Part shown: piece after piece, positions 26,841-35,849 of the stretch
How positions within the stretch are numbered: position 1 is the stretch's first letter
Layout: the number at the start of each line of letters is the position of its first letter
NCBI RefSeq assembly: GCF_000372885.1
Contig: NZ_KB889967.1
Coordinates: 1,794,655-1,858,654, forward strand
DNA length: 64,000 bases
Reading direction: 5' to 3'
DNA from: Methyloversatilis thermotolerans
GTDB taxonomy: Bacteria; Pseudomonadota; Gammaproteobacteria; Burkholderiales; Rhodocyclaceae
Translations under genes and position numbers: made by a program
The notes under the pieces: model-generated
The model's database searches: none
What the model was told of the DNA's origin: nothing
What the model saw: only the letters and a program-made list of their open reading frames with translations

Positions 26841-27662
26841 CTACACCCACTGTTTGCGGCGGCGATAGGTCTTTACATCGCGGAAGCTCTTGCGACCTTC
26901 GGTGGACAGCCCGAGATAGAACTCCTTCACGTCCGGATTCTCGGCCAGCGCGGCAGCAGGGCCTTCCATCATGATGCGCCCGGATTCGAGGACATAGGCG
27001 TAATCCGCGTGCTTGAGCGCCACATTCGTGTTCTGTTCGGCAAGCAGGATGCTCACGCCCTCCTTCTGGTTCAGATCGCGCACGATCTCGAAAATCTCGG
27101 CCACGATCTGCGGCGCCAGCCCCATGGACGGTTCATCCAGCAGCAGCATGCCGGGCCTGGCCATCATGGCTCGCCCGATGGCGGTCATCTGTTGCTCGCC
27201 GCCCGAGGTATAGCCGGCGAGGCTGGTGCGCCTGACCTTCAGCCGCGGGAAGTACGCGTAGATGCGCTCCAGTTCCGCCTTGAGCTCGGCGCCCTTGATC
27301 CTGCGCGCATAGGCGCCGGTCAGCAGGTTCTCCTCGACCGTGAGATGGGCGAAGCAATGCCGGCCTTCCATCACCTGCACCATGCCCATCGCGACCATCT
27401 CGCCCGGCGTCTTCCTGTCGGTGCGCTGTCCACGGAACTCGATGCTGCCCTTCGTGACTTCGCCGCGCTCCGATGCAAGCAGGGTCGAAATGGCCTTCAG
27501 CGTCGTGCTCTTGCCGGCGCCATTCGCTCCCAGCAAGGCAACGATGCTGCGCGGAGAGACTTGCATCGACACTCCGCGCAAAGCCAGGATCACATGGTTG
27601 TAGATGACCTCGATATTCCTGACCGCCAGCATCGGGGCATCCATGTCTGCGATGGCATTCAT
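26841..27662 (-). CDS. livF: branched-chain amino acid-type ABC transporter ATPase LivF
   Basis: A 273-residue ATPase with Walker A GANGAGKST, the LivF-like MVQVMEGRHCFAHLTVEENL, signature TSGGEQQ, Walker B MLLLDEPSMGL and the H-loop replaced by LLAEQN as usual in LivF. Energises uptake with the LivG fusion, LivH and LivM. ATG 27662 is preceded by AGGACA; an in-frame GTG sits immediately upstream. It is the last gene of the five-gene operon. The C-terminal tail (SFRDVKTYRRRKQWV) is longer and more basic than in E. coli LivF. Confidence 0.94.
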   Translation of the reverse strand: MNAIADMDAPMLAVRNIEVIYNHVILALRGVSMQVSPRSIVALLGANGAGKSTTLKAISTLLASERGEVTKGSIEFRGQRTDRKTPGEMVAMGMVQVMEGRHCFAHLTVEENLLTGAYARRIKGAELKAELERIYAYFPRLKVRRTSLAGYTSGGEQQMTAIGRAMMARPGMLLLDEPSMGLAPQIVAEIFEIVRDLNQKEGVSILLAEQNTNVALKHADYAYVLESGRIMMEGPAAALAENPDVKEFYLGLSTEGRKSFRDVKTYRRRKQWV

Positions 27663-27725
27663 CACTCTGTCCTGTATCGGGTGAACGGGCGCGCGGCGCG
27701 CCGCTGACGCGCCGCCATGCGGACA

Positions 27726-29051
27726 TCAGCTCGAAGGCGGGCACGACCTCGGCGTGAGGTTGTTCTCCTTCGCATACTTGGCGGCCGATTCCTCGATCAT
27801 GGAACGGATGAGCGCCTGGTTGGGCGGATTCACCCAGTCGGATACCAACTGGAACTTCTTGCCATCCCACTGCATCATGCGCCACTTCTCGGCGCCATCA
27901 TGCTTCGCGCACGAAAGCTTGAATGGCGCCAGCATACCCAGCACCCCCAGTTCCTTGAGCTTCGCTTCGCTCATGTCCAGCGCCTCGTAACCATCGCGGA
28001 ATTCCGGCCCCGTGACGGCCTTGCCCTTCTTGTTATGGATGGCCTGCGCATTCTTCAGCGCTTCGATCCACATGATGGCGGCGCCCACGCCACGGTTGTA
28101 ATACACCGTGCCGACACGCTCCTTGTTCTGCATGTTTCCCTTGCCGGCGCCATACACCACCTTCCTGATATCGGCGATGAGCGGGAAATCGCCGGGCACC
28201 GCATTGGCCGAAACATAGGTACCCTTCGCCGCGTCGCCCGCCGGCAGCATGTCCTCCTCGGCGCCGCCAAAGGTCACGTAGATCATCTTCTCGCGCGGAA
28301 AGCCGACGCGGGCGGCGGTCGTGATCGCGGTCGAATTCATGCCGGATCCGGCTCCCCAGAAGGTGACCCAGTCCGGTCTTTCCTGGCGGATCTGCAGCCA
28401 CTGCGACTGCTGCTCCAGGCCGGGCGGCGCGATCGCGATCTCGATCAGCGTGAACCCCCAGTCCTTGGCGAACTGTCGCATTGCCGGCAGCGGTTCTCGT
28501 CCGTACGCGGTGTCGATATGCAGGTGCACGATCTTCTTGCCGCGCATCTTGGGGATGCCGCCTTCCTTCTGCGCCATGAAGGCGAGCTTCACGCCGATCT
28601 GCCCCCAGTAGTGGCCGGCGGCGTTGAACACCCAGGGCCACACGGTGCCGTCTGCCGCATCGGTGCGGCCGTAACCGTATTGCGCAAGCACGACCTGATC
28701 CTGCGCCATGCGACCGATCACCGCATAGGCACCCGGGGTGCCCAGGGTGTCGAACACGACCATCTTCTGGTTGCCTTTGTTGAGCAGTCGCTGATAGCAC
28801 TCGACGGTACGCGCCGCGTTGTACTCGGTTTCGCACTCGCTCCAGGTCAGCTTGACGCCATTCACGCCGCCCTTGAGATTCACGTAGGTCAGATAGTCGA
28901 TGATGCCTCCGTAATACCCCGTTCCCATGGCGGAGTACGGACCGACGCGACTGCTTGGAATGCCGAAGTACTGTTCCTCGGCATGCAGCGGAAGGGCGAT
29001 CAGCGCGGCGGAAATGCCGAGCCAGATCAGGCGCACTATCCTGTTGATCAT
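27726..29051 (-). CDS. ABC transporter substrate-binding protein, branched-chain amino acid (LivK) type
   Basis: A 441-residue periplasmic binding protein with a signal peptide (MINRIVRLIWLGISAALIALPLHA, cleavage near residue 24). The type-I periplasmic-binding fold is recognisable from the NLKGGVNGVKLTWSECETEYNAARTVECYQRL region, FWGAGSGMNSTAITTAARVG and the C-terminal VSDWVNPPNQ. Such proteins often replace leucine binding proteins in betaproteobacterial operons that also hold an acyl-CoA synthetase; the ligand is unknown. GAGGAGAG precedes the ATG. Fourth gene of the operon. Confidence 0.92.
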   Translation of the reverse strand: MINRIVRLIWLGISAALIALPLHAEEQYFGIPSSRVGPYSAMGTGYYGGIIDYLTYVNLKGGVNGVKLTWSECETEYNAARTVECYQRLLNKGNQKMVVFDTLGTPGAYAVIGRMAQDQVVLAQYGYGRTDAADGTVWPWVFNAAGHYWGQIGVKLAFMAQKEGGIPKMRGKKIVHLHIDTAYGREPLPAMRQFAKDWGFTLIEIAIAPPGLEQQSQWLQIRQERPDWVTFWGAGSGMNSTAITTAARVGFPREKMIYVTFGGAEEDMLPAGDAAKGTYVSANAVPGDFPLIADIRKVVYGAGKGNMQNKERVGTVYYNRGVGAAIMWIEALKNAQAIHNKKGKAVTGPEFRDGYEALDMSEAKLKELGVLGMLAPFKLSCAKHDGAEKWRMMQWDGKKFQLVSDWVNPPNQALIRSMIEESAAKYAKENNLTPRSCPPSS

Positions 29052-29134
29052 GAGTCTCTCCTCGGTCGTTGTTGAGCAGGACAAGCCTGCGACGGGTGCA
29101 ACGCGAAACGAACTCAGGAAGGAAAACGCGGCAT

Positions 29135-30202
29135 TCAGTGCGGGAAGGGCCACAGACGCAGCCTCTCCTTGGCGAGCTGCCAGATCCGGGCCAGGCCCAG
29201 CGGCTCCACGATCAGGAAAATGATGATGAGTGCGCCGAAGATGATCTGTTCGAGCGCGGACAGTATCGTCGCGTCCACTGCGTGTCCGGCCACCGCGTGG
29301 AACAGGATGTTCAGGAACACCGGCATGAGCAGGATGAAACCTGCGCCGAGGAAGGAGCCGAGTATGGTGCCTATGCCGCCTATGATGACCATGAACAGGA
29401 TGCGGAAGGACAGCTCGATGTTGAAGGCCGACGGCTCGACGGTCTGCAGATAGGCAAAGGCGAACAGGGCTCCGCCGACGCCGCAGTAGAAGGACGAGAT
29501 GGCAAAGGCCTGCAGCTTGGTGCGCAGCAGGGACAGGCCCATGACCTCGGCCGCAACGTCCATGTCGCGCACCGCGCGCCATGCCCGGCCGGTGCTGCCA
29601 CGCGCCATGTTCTTGGCCAGCAGCGTCAGTACGGCGACGATGCTCAGCACCACCAGGTACTTTTCAGCGGGCGACGCGAAGGTGTGGCCGAACATGACGA
29701 TCTGCTGGGCACTGATCACGCCCGCCGGATCGTAATTCTTGAACCAGCCGAACTTGTCCAGCGCCCATACGATGAAGAACTGCGAAGCCAGCGTGGCCAC
29801 CGCGAGGTAGAGGCCGCGGATGCGCAGCGAAGGCAGGCCGAACAGGATGCCTATGCATGCGGCGATCAGACCGGACAGCAGTACGGCAAGCAGGAACGGA
29901 ATATCCGGCACGCGCAGGATGAGGTTGTAACAGGCGAACGCACCTGCCGCCATGAAGCCGGCCGAGCCAAGCGACAACTGGCCCGCGTAGCCCATCAGGA
30001 TGTTCTGCCCGAGCGCCACCAGTGCCAGGATGAGCCACGGAATCAGGATGGCGGACAACCAGTAGTCGGAACTGAGCAGCGGAATCGCCACGAAAGCGAC
30101 CAGCAGCATGATCACCATGCCGATACGGTCCTGCTTCAACGGAAACAGCTGGCGGTCCGACGTGTAGCTGGTATGGAACTGTCCGGCTTCCCGGTAGAGC
30201 AT
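29135..30202 (-). CDS. livM: branched-chain amino acid-type ABC transporter permease LivM
   Basis: A 355-residue permease with about nine membrane segments. Typical text includes LGQNILMGYAGQLSLGSAGFMAAGAFACYNL, the LivM cytoplasmic loop GRAWRAVRDMDVAAEVMGL and FMVIIGGIGTILGSFLGAGFILLMP. GAGGAGGAC lies just before the ATG at 30202. It pairs with LivH as the inner-membrane channel. The C-terminus ends AKERLRLWPFPH, a form common in betaproteobacterial members. Confidence 0.95.
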   Translation of the reverse strand: MLYREAGQFHTSYTSDRQLFPLKQDRIGMVIMLLVAFVAIPLLSSDYWLSAILIPWLILALVALGQNILMGYAGQLSLGSAGFMAAGAFACYNLILRVPDIPFLLAVLLSGLIAACIGILFGLPSLRIRGLYLAVATLASQFFIVWALDKFGWFKNYDPAGVISAQQIVMFGHTFASPAEKYLVVLSIVAVLTLLAKNMARGSTGRAWRAVRDMDVAAEVMGLSLLRTKLQAFAISSFYCGVGGALFAFAYLQTVEPSAFNIELSFRILFMVIIGGIGTILGSFLGAGFILLMPVFLNILFHAVAGHAVDATILSALEQIIFGALIIIFLIVEPLGLARIWQLAKERLRLWPFPH

Positions 30203-30213
30203 GGCCGTCCTCC

Positions 30214-31113
30214 TCAGACGCGTCGAATGATTTTCTCGCCGAACAGGCCCTCGGGCCGGATCAGCAGGAAGAAGACAGCCAGCACATAGGGCAGCCATCC
30301 CTCTATGCCGCCGCCGACCATGGGACCGAAGTAGACCTCGGTCAGCTTTTCGGCCGCGCCGACGATGAGGCCGGCAACGATGACGCCGGGCACCGATGTG
30401 AAGCCGCCTATGATGAGCACCGGCAGCGCCTTCAGCGCGATGCCGATCAGCGCGAACTGCACGCCCGAGCGCGCGCCCCACAGCATGCCAGCCACCAGCG
30501 CGACGATGCCGGCAGTGGCCCACACCAGACCCCAGATGTGCTTGAGCGGTATGCCGACCGACAGCGCCGCGGCGTGATCGTCGGCCACCGCGCGCAGCCC
30601 CCGCCCGACCTTGGTACGCGAGAAGATGAGCGCAAGGATGGCGACCATGAGGCCGGCCACCACGCCGGCGGTGATGTCGAGCTGGCTCACCAGGATGCCG
30701 GTGCTGTCCATGAACCAGCCGATCGGCTCATCGCGGATACCCAGGTCGAGACGGCGCACATCCACGCCCCACACCAGTTGCGCCATGCCCTCGATCACGA
30801 AGGCCAGTCCGATGGTCGCCATCAAAAGCGTGTCTTCGCTCTGGCTCACCAGAGGACGCAGCACGAATCTTTCGGTCAGCATGCCGGTGGCCACCATGAG
30901 CACCACCGTGACCGGCAGCGCGGCCCAGAACGGCAGACCCAGCTCCATGAAGCCGACGAAGGACAGCACCGCGAAGAACACCATGGCGCCCTGGGCGAAG
31001 TTGAACACGCCGGAGGCCTTGTAGATGAGCACGAAGCCGAGCGCCACGAGTGCGTACATGACCCCGGAAAGCAGTCCGCCCACCAGCACCTCGATGAAGA
31101 ACTGGACGTTCAT
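30214..31113 (-). CDS. livH: branched-chain amino acid-type ABC transporter permease LivH
   Basis: A 299-residue permease with about eight membrane segments: MNVQFFIEVLVGGLLSGVMYALVALGFVLIYKASGVFNFAQGAM is the classic LivH beginning, followed by the loop GRGLRAVADDHAAALSVGI and VLIIGGFTSVPGVIVAGLIVG. GAGGAGT precedes ATG 31113. It begins ten bases after the LivG fusion stop, so the genes are co-transcribed and probably translationally coupled. Confidence 0.96.
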   Translation of the reverse strand: MNVQFFIEVLVGGLLSGVMYALVALGFVLIYKASGVFNFAQGAMVFFAVLSFVGFMELGLPFWAALPVTVVLMVATGMLTERFVLRPLVSQSEDTLLMATIGLAFVIEGMAQLVWGVDVRRLDLGIRDEPIGWFMDSTGILVSQLDITAGVVAGLMVAILALIFSRTKVGRGLRAVADDHAAALSVGIPLKHIWGLVWATAGIVALVAGMLWGARSGVQFALIGIALKALPVLIIGGFTSVPGVIVAGLIVGAAEKLTEVYFGPMVGGGIEGWLPYVLAVFFLLIRPEGLFGEKIIRRV

Positions 31114-31123
31114 CCGGCACTCC

Positions 31124-33049
31124 TCAGTGAGCGACGCCGAGATAGGCGTCGATGACATCCTGGTTGGCGCGCACGGCTTCCGGCGTGCCGTCTCCGATCT
31201 TCTTTCCGTAATCCAGCACGACGACGCGATCGGAAATGTCCATGACCACGCCCATGTCGTGTTCGATCAGCACGACCGTGGTGCCATAGTGATCGTTCAC
31301 GTCCAGTATGAAGCGGCACATGTCCTGCTTCTCCTCGATGTTCATGCCGGCCATGGGCTCGTCCAGCAGCAGGATGTCCGGCTCCGCGGCAAGGGCCCGG
31401 CCAAGCTCCACCCGCTTCTGCAGTCCATAGGGCAGCCGCGCCACCGGCGTCTTGCGGACCTGTTCGATTTCGAGGAATTCGATGATCTGCTCGACCACCG
31501 CGCGGTTGTCCGACTCCTCGCGACGCGCCCGCGGCAACTGCAGCGCCACCTCGAGGAAGCTGGCACGCATCTTCAGCGTGCGGCCAGCCATGATGTTGTC
31601 CAGCACGGACATGCCCTTGAACAGCGCGATGTTCTGGAAGGTGCGTGAAATGCCCATGTGCGCCGCGCGTGTCGGTGTCATGTCGGTCAGGCTCCTGCCG
31701 CGGAACACGATATTGCCCTGCTGTGGCCGGTACACACCATTGATCACGTTGAGCATCGAGCTCTTGCCCGCGCCGTTCGGCCCGATGATGGCCAGCACCT
31801 CGTGTTCCCGCACATTGAAGGAAATGTCGGTCAGCGCATTCACGCCGCCGAAACGCAGGGAAATATTGTTCAGCTCGAGTATCGGATCGCCGACGGGAAA
31901 CGCGCGCGGCGCCGTGACCGGTAGCGCTTGCCTGTCGTTGGCGTCGGTCGCGGCAAGCTGCGACGCGGGTGCGGCACTGGCACGCCCGCCCTCGGTCTGA
32001 CGTACGCCGATGCCAATGGCACGGAAAAACGCCAGCGTTTCGTCATCGGCCGCCTCGCCCGCCATATAGGCCGCGCGTATCCGGCTCATGCCGAGCACGT
32101 CGCGCAGCGGCGCATGGATGAGCCAGTCTCCGAACAGCGACGCGTCGCCACGCATGTGCCGACGATAGAGTCTGCGCTTGAGCCTGCCCGCATCGTCCAT
32201 GCGGCTGTTCGCGTTGCGCTGCAGGCCCTTGAGCACCGAAGACGGCGCCAGCAGATAACTCGGCCCCATTTCGCGCATGTCGGACAGCAGCGTGTCCGGC
32301 GATTCGGGGTAGCACACGCAATGTCCCACCAGCAGCGGCTGCGCATAGCTGAACAGGTTCTGATCGAGCCAGGACGGCGGCAGGCATGCGACCACCACGT
32401 CGCCTTCGTGCAGCCCGTCGCTGACCGCATGCCTGCGCGCCCGCTCGATCAACTCGATGTGGCTGAGCACCGCGCCCTTGCCGCTGTCGCCCGCAAACAG
32501 CAGAAGCGCGGCATCGCCGGCCTCGCCGCGGTTGGCCTCGGCCGCGACCTGAGCCGCCGAGGCCCGCCCCTGCTCGAGCAACGTGCGGAAACTGGCGAGC
32601 TGCGGCTGCAGATAGGGACGCATGCCGCGTTCGTTGTCATAGATGATGGTCCGCACACCGGGACAGCGCGGCAGGACGGACAGCAGTTTGTCCACCTGCT
32701 CCTGGTCCTCCGCGAAAACATGCGCAATGTCCAGCTTGCGCAGCGCGGCCTCCAGTTCGTCCGTCGTCACGTCGTGCGACAGCGGTACCGCGATACCGCC
32801 CAGCCAGTGCACGGCGCTCATCGCGACATAAAGCCGCGGACGGTTGTCGCCGATCAGGGCGACGTGATCACCGCGCTCCAGCCCGCGTGCCACGAGCGCC
32901 GCCGCGAGCGCGGCCACGTCGTTCGCCATGTCCTGCCAGGTGAGGGTCTGCCAGATGCCATGCCGCTTTTCCCGCATGGCCGGACGTTGTCCCCTCGAGC
33001 CCGCATTCTGCAGAAGCAGTCTGGGAAAAGTGTCTGCCGCACTTGCCAT
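31124..33049 (-). CDS. LivG-type ABC ATPase fused to a truncated, degenerate acyl-CoA synthetase domain
   Basis: A 641-residue two-domain protein in one uninterrupted frame. Residues 5-352 align by motif with the N-terminal domain of long-chain acyl-CoA synthetases (TFPRLLLQNAGSRGQRPAMREK, RGDHVALIGDNRPRLYVAM, YLLAPSSVLKGLQ, VLGMSRIRAAYMAGEA, ending at VRQTEGG). The adenylating P-loop, normally TSGTTGxPKG, is reduced to FAGDSGKGAV (185-194), and the whole C-terminal adenylate-forming subdomain is absent. A linker (353-388) leads to a complete LivG ATPase: Walker A GPNGAGKS (423-430), FQNIALFKGMSVLDNI, Walker B ILLLDEPMAGM and LIEHDMGVVMDISDRVVV. The ATPase should work; the first domain cannot be a normal ligase and may bind a ligand or partner. 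First gene of the operon; GGGAGAG precedes ATG 33049. Confidence 0.9.
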   Translation of the reverse strand: MASAADTFPRLLLQNAGSRGQRPAMREKRHGIWQTLTWQDMANDVAALAAALVARGLERGDHVALIGDNRPRLYVAMSAVHWLGGIAVPLSHDVTTDELEAALRKLDIAHVFAEDQEQVDKLLSVLPRCPGVRTIIYDNERGMRPYLQPQLASFRTLLEQGRASAAQVAAEANRGEAGDAALLLFAGDSGKGAVLSHIELIERARRHAVSDGLHEGDVVVACLPPSWLDQNLFSYAQPLLVGHCVCYPESPDTLLSDMREMGPSYLLAPSSVLKGLQRNANSRMDDAGRLKRRLYRRHMRGDASLFGDWLIHAPLRDVLGMSRIRAAYMAGEAADDETLAFFRAIGIGVRQTEGGRASAAPASQLAATDANDRQALPVTAPRAFPVGDPILELNNISLRFGGVNALTDISFNVREHEVLAIIGPNGAGKSSMLNVINGVYRPQQGNIVFRGRSLTDMTPTRAAHMGISRTFQNIALFKGMSVLDNIMAGRTLKMRASFLEVALQLPRARREESDNRAVVEQIIEFLEIEQVRKTPVARLPYGLQKRVELGRALAAEPDILLLDEPMAGMNIEEKQDMCRFILDVNDHYGTTVVLIEHDMGVVMDISDRVVVLDYGKKIGDGTPEAVRANQDVIDAYLGVAH

Positions 33050-33331
33050 CCGTGTCTCTCCCTGCTGATCCGTCATTACGGGCTTGGCCGTCGGGTGCTT
33101 GGAAATTCACTTGCACGGCATCCGGAGATGCCGCTGCTGCAATGCTGCTGGAAACCTGAAGCGGTATGCCGCGGGCGGACATGCCGTCCGGGCGACGCGG
33201 GCGCTAGTGATACATGTTTCGGTGGCGAAATGCCAGTCGCGCTGCAACATGAGGGATAGAAAAGCTTGCAGGCGGGACGGGACCGGCCGGTCGGGGCTCG
33301 CCACCAGGGCGTCCAGCGACGAGCGGGAAAT

Positions 33332-33853
33332 TCACCCGTCGACCGGATGCGCGGGCGTATCGAGCGTCCGCTGGAAAAAACCCACGTCCAGCCAGTGCCC
33401 GAACTTGAATCCGGCCTGCGACAGGGTGCCTGCATGCGTGAATCCGAGCGACTCGTGCAGCGCGATGCTGGCGCTGTTGGCCATGTCGATTACACCGACC
33501 AGCAGATGCAACTGCTGGTCGCGGGCAGCTTCGATCAGTCGCGTGAGCAGCGCGCGCCCGACACCGCGGCTGCGGCAGTCGGGATGCACGTAGATGGAAT
33601 GCTCGGCCGTGTACTTGTAAGCGGGCAAGCTGCGGAAGGTGCCGTAGCTGGCGAAACCCAACAGCCGCCCGGCGTCATCGACCGCTCCGATCAACGGACG
33701 TCCGGCCGCTCGCTTCGCTTCGAACCACGACTGCATGCTTGCCAGCGTGCGCGGTCGATAGTCGTACAGCGAGGTCGAGGTGAGGATTTCGTGGTTGAGG
33801 ATGTCGAGCAGCGCGGCGGCGTGCTCCTCGGCTGTGCAGGCGACGAAATGCAT
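33332..33853 (-). CDS. GNAT N-acetyltransferase, phosphinothricin acetyltransferase-like
   Basis: A 173-residue GNAT protein. Features of the PAT/YncA (MnaT) branch are the EILTSTSLYDYRPRTLASMQSWF start region, FASYGTFRSLPAYKYTAEHSIYVHPDCRSRGVGRALLTRLI with the acetyl-CoA loop RSRGVG, and HLLVGVIDMANSASIALHESLGFTHAGTL. Family members acetylate phosphinothricin, methionine sulphoximine or related amino acids. It begins 19 bases after the peptide-transporter ATPase stop, so it is probably the last gene of that operon, suggesting detoxification of imported peptides or their products. Confidence 0.9.
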   Translation of the reverse strand: MHFVACTAEEHAAALLDILNHEILTSTSLYDYRPRTLASMQSWFEAKRAAGRPLIGAVDDAGRLLGFASYGTFRSLPAYKYTAEHSIYVHPDCRSRGVGRALLTRLIEAARDQQLHLLVGVIDMANSASIALHESLGFTHAGTLSQAGFKFGHWLDVGFFQRTLDTPAHPVDG

Positions 33854-33872
33854 CGTGGACGGGATGGCGCTT

Positions 33873-35849
33873 TCAGTCGGGAAACCAGCAAGCCACTGGA
33901 TGTCCTGCCGCGTCTGCCGCCAGTGCGGGCGAGTCGCTGGCGCAGCGCGCCTGCGCGCGCGGGCAGCGCGGATGGAAGGCACAGCCATGCGGAGGGTGCG
34001 ACGGCGAAGGCGGGTCGCCCGCCAGCTTCTGCGCTACCCCTGGCGCATCGATGCGCGGCACCGCCGACAGCAAGGCCTGGGTATAGGGATGGCGCGCACG
34101 GCGCAGCACTGCATCGACCGGACCGATCTCGACGATGCGGCCGAGATACATGACCGCGACATCGTGCGCGAGATGATCGACCACGGCGATGTTGTGGGTG
34201 ATGAACAGATAGCTCAGGCCGAGTTCGCGCTGCAGGCGGCGCAGCAGATTGAGTATCTGCGCCTGCACCGACACATCGAGCGCCGACGTGGGTTCGTCGC
34301 ACACGATGAGGCGTGGCTGCACCGCGAGTGCGCGGGCGATCGCGATGCGCTGGCGCTGGCCGCCGGAGAACTCATGCGGATAGCGGTCGGCCATGTCCGG
34401 GCGCAGTCCTACCTGTTCGAGCAGCGTCGCCACATCGCCGGGCCGCTGCAAGGCCGTCATGCCCTCGGCAATGATGTCGCCGACACGCATGCGCGGATTC
34501 AATGAACCATAGGGGTCCTGGAACACCATCTGCATGCGCGCGCGCAGGCTGGCGAGCGCCCGACCCCGCGCATGAATGACGTCGGCACCCTCCAGCGTCA
34601 CCGCGCCGGCCGTCGGTTCGATCAGGCGCAGGATGGCCTTGCCCGCGGTGGTCTTGCCGCAACCCGATTCGCCCACCAGCGCCAGCGTGCGCCCGGACGC
34701 GATATCCAGCGACAGGCCGTCGACCGCGCGTACATGGCCGACGGTGCGTTGCAGGACGCCGCGCCGTATCGGGAAATGCACCGTCAGCTCACGCACCGAC
34801 AGCAGCACCTGCGAGGTATCCGATCCGGGGTCGGATGCCCCCGGCCCCGGATCGCGCGGCATGGCCGCGCCACGCTCGGTCTGTACGCCGTCGTACAGAT
34901 GGCAGCGCACCCGATGCGCTTCACCAGCTTCGTGCCAGACCGGCACCTCGTCGTGACAGCGCGCCCAGGCGTGCGGGCAGCGCTCGGCAAAACGGCAGCC
35001 GCGAAACGTCGAAGTGAGCGGCGGTACGCTGCCCGATATGGTCGCCAGTTCGCCGCGGCGGGCCTTCTCCGGCAAGGCGGCGAACAGCAGTTGCGAATAG
35101 GGATGGGCGGGGCTGGAAAAGAAGCGCTCGCGCGGCGCGCGCTCGATGAGCTGTCCCGCGTACATGACCCCCACCTGGTGCGCCATGCGCGCGACCACAC
35201 CGAGGTCGTGCGTGATGAGCAGCATGGCCATGCCGCGTTCGCGCTGCAGCCGCAACAGAAGATCGAGCACCTGCGCCTGTATGGTCACGTCGAGCGCGGT
35301 GGTCGGCTCATCCGCGATGAGCAGTTTCGGCTCGCCGGCCAGAGCCATCGCAATCATGACGCGCTGCTTCATGCCACCGGAGAACTGGAAGGGGTATTCG
35401 TCCAGCCGGCGCGCGGCGTCCGGAATGCCCACCGCGGCGAGCAGTTCGCGCGCACGTGCGCGCGCCTCTTCTCCGCGCAGGCCGCGGTGGGTGGCCAGCA
35501 CCTCGCCGATCTGCTGCATGACGGTGAGCACCGGATTGAGGCTGGTGCCGGGCTCCTGGAAGATCATGGCCATGTCGCGGCCCCGCAGGGTGCGCATCTG
35601 CGCCTCGGTCAGATGCGTCAGCTCGCAGCCAGCCAGCCGCACGCTGCCTTCCGCGATATAGCCGACGTCGGGCAGCAGGCGCATCAGTGCGCTGGCGGTC
35701 ATCGACTTGCCACAGCCGGATTCGCCGAGCAGCGCAAGCGTCTCGCCCGCCGCCAGATCGACATCCAGGCCATCGACCGCACGCGCGATACCCACCGGCG
35801 TGTCGAGTTCTGCGGTGAGCCCACGCACCTCCAGCAGCGGCGCATTCAT
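33873..35849 (-). CDS. dipeptide/oligopeptide ABC transporter ATPase, tandem nucleotide-binding domains (YejF-like)
   Basis: A 658-residue protein with two ATPase units. Unit 1: Walker A GESGCGKS (about 42-49), signature FSGGMKQRV, Walker B LLIADEPTTALD, plus the oligopeptide-type cysteine-rich tail CRFAERCPHAWARC. Unit 2: Walker A GESGCGKT, FQDPYGSLNPRM, signature FSGGQRQRI, Walker B LIVCDEPTSALD and tail CAFHPRCPRAQARC. The tandem layout matches YejF/GsiA and related importers. The start overlaps the upstream permease stop by four bases. It powers uptake of peptides with the two permeases and binding protein encoded upstream. Confidence 0.94.
   Translation of the reverse strand: MNAPLLEVRGLTAELDTPVGIARAVDGLDVDLAAGETLALLGESGCGKSMTASALMRLLPDVGYIAEGSVRLAGCELTHLTEAQMRTLRGRDMAMIFQEPGTSLNPVLTVMQQIGEVLATHRGLRGEEARARARELLAAVGIPDAARRLDEYPFQFSGGMKQRVMIAMALAGEPKLLIADEPTTALDVTIQAQVLDLLLRLQRERGMAMLLITHDLGVVARMAHQVGVMYAGQLIERAPRERFFSSPAHPYSQLLFAALPEKARRGELATISGSVPPLTSTFRGCRFAERCPHAWARCHDEVPVWHEAGEAHRVRCHLYDGVQTERGAAMPRDPGPGASDPGSDTSQVLLSVRELTVHFPIRRGVLQRTVGHVRAVDGLSLDIASGRTLALVGESGCGKTTAGKAILRLIEPTAGAVTLEGADVIHARGRALASLRARMQMVFQDPYGSLNPRMRVGDIIAEGMTALQRPGDVATLLEQVGLRPDMADRYPHEFSGGQRQRIAIARALAVQPRLIVCDEPTSALDVSVQAQILNLLRRLQRELGLSYLFITHNIAVVDHLAHDVAVMYLGRIVEIGPVDAVLRRARHPYTQALLSAVPRIDAPGVAQKLAGDPPSPSHPPHGCAFHPRCPRAQARCASDSPALAADAAGHPVACWFPD

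Noticed and set aside
33050-33331. Promoter for the liv operon in the upstream gap
   Set aside because: Only weak hexamers (such as TGGCAT-17-TATCAC on the minus strand) were seen, not enough to mark a site.
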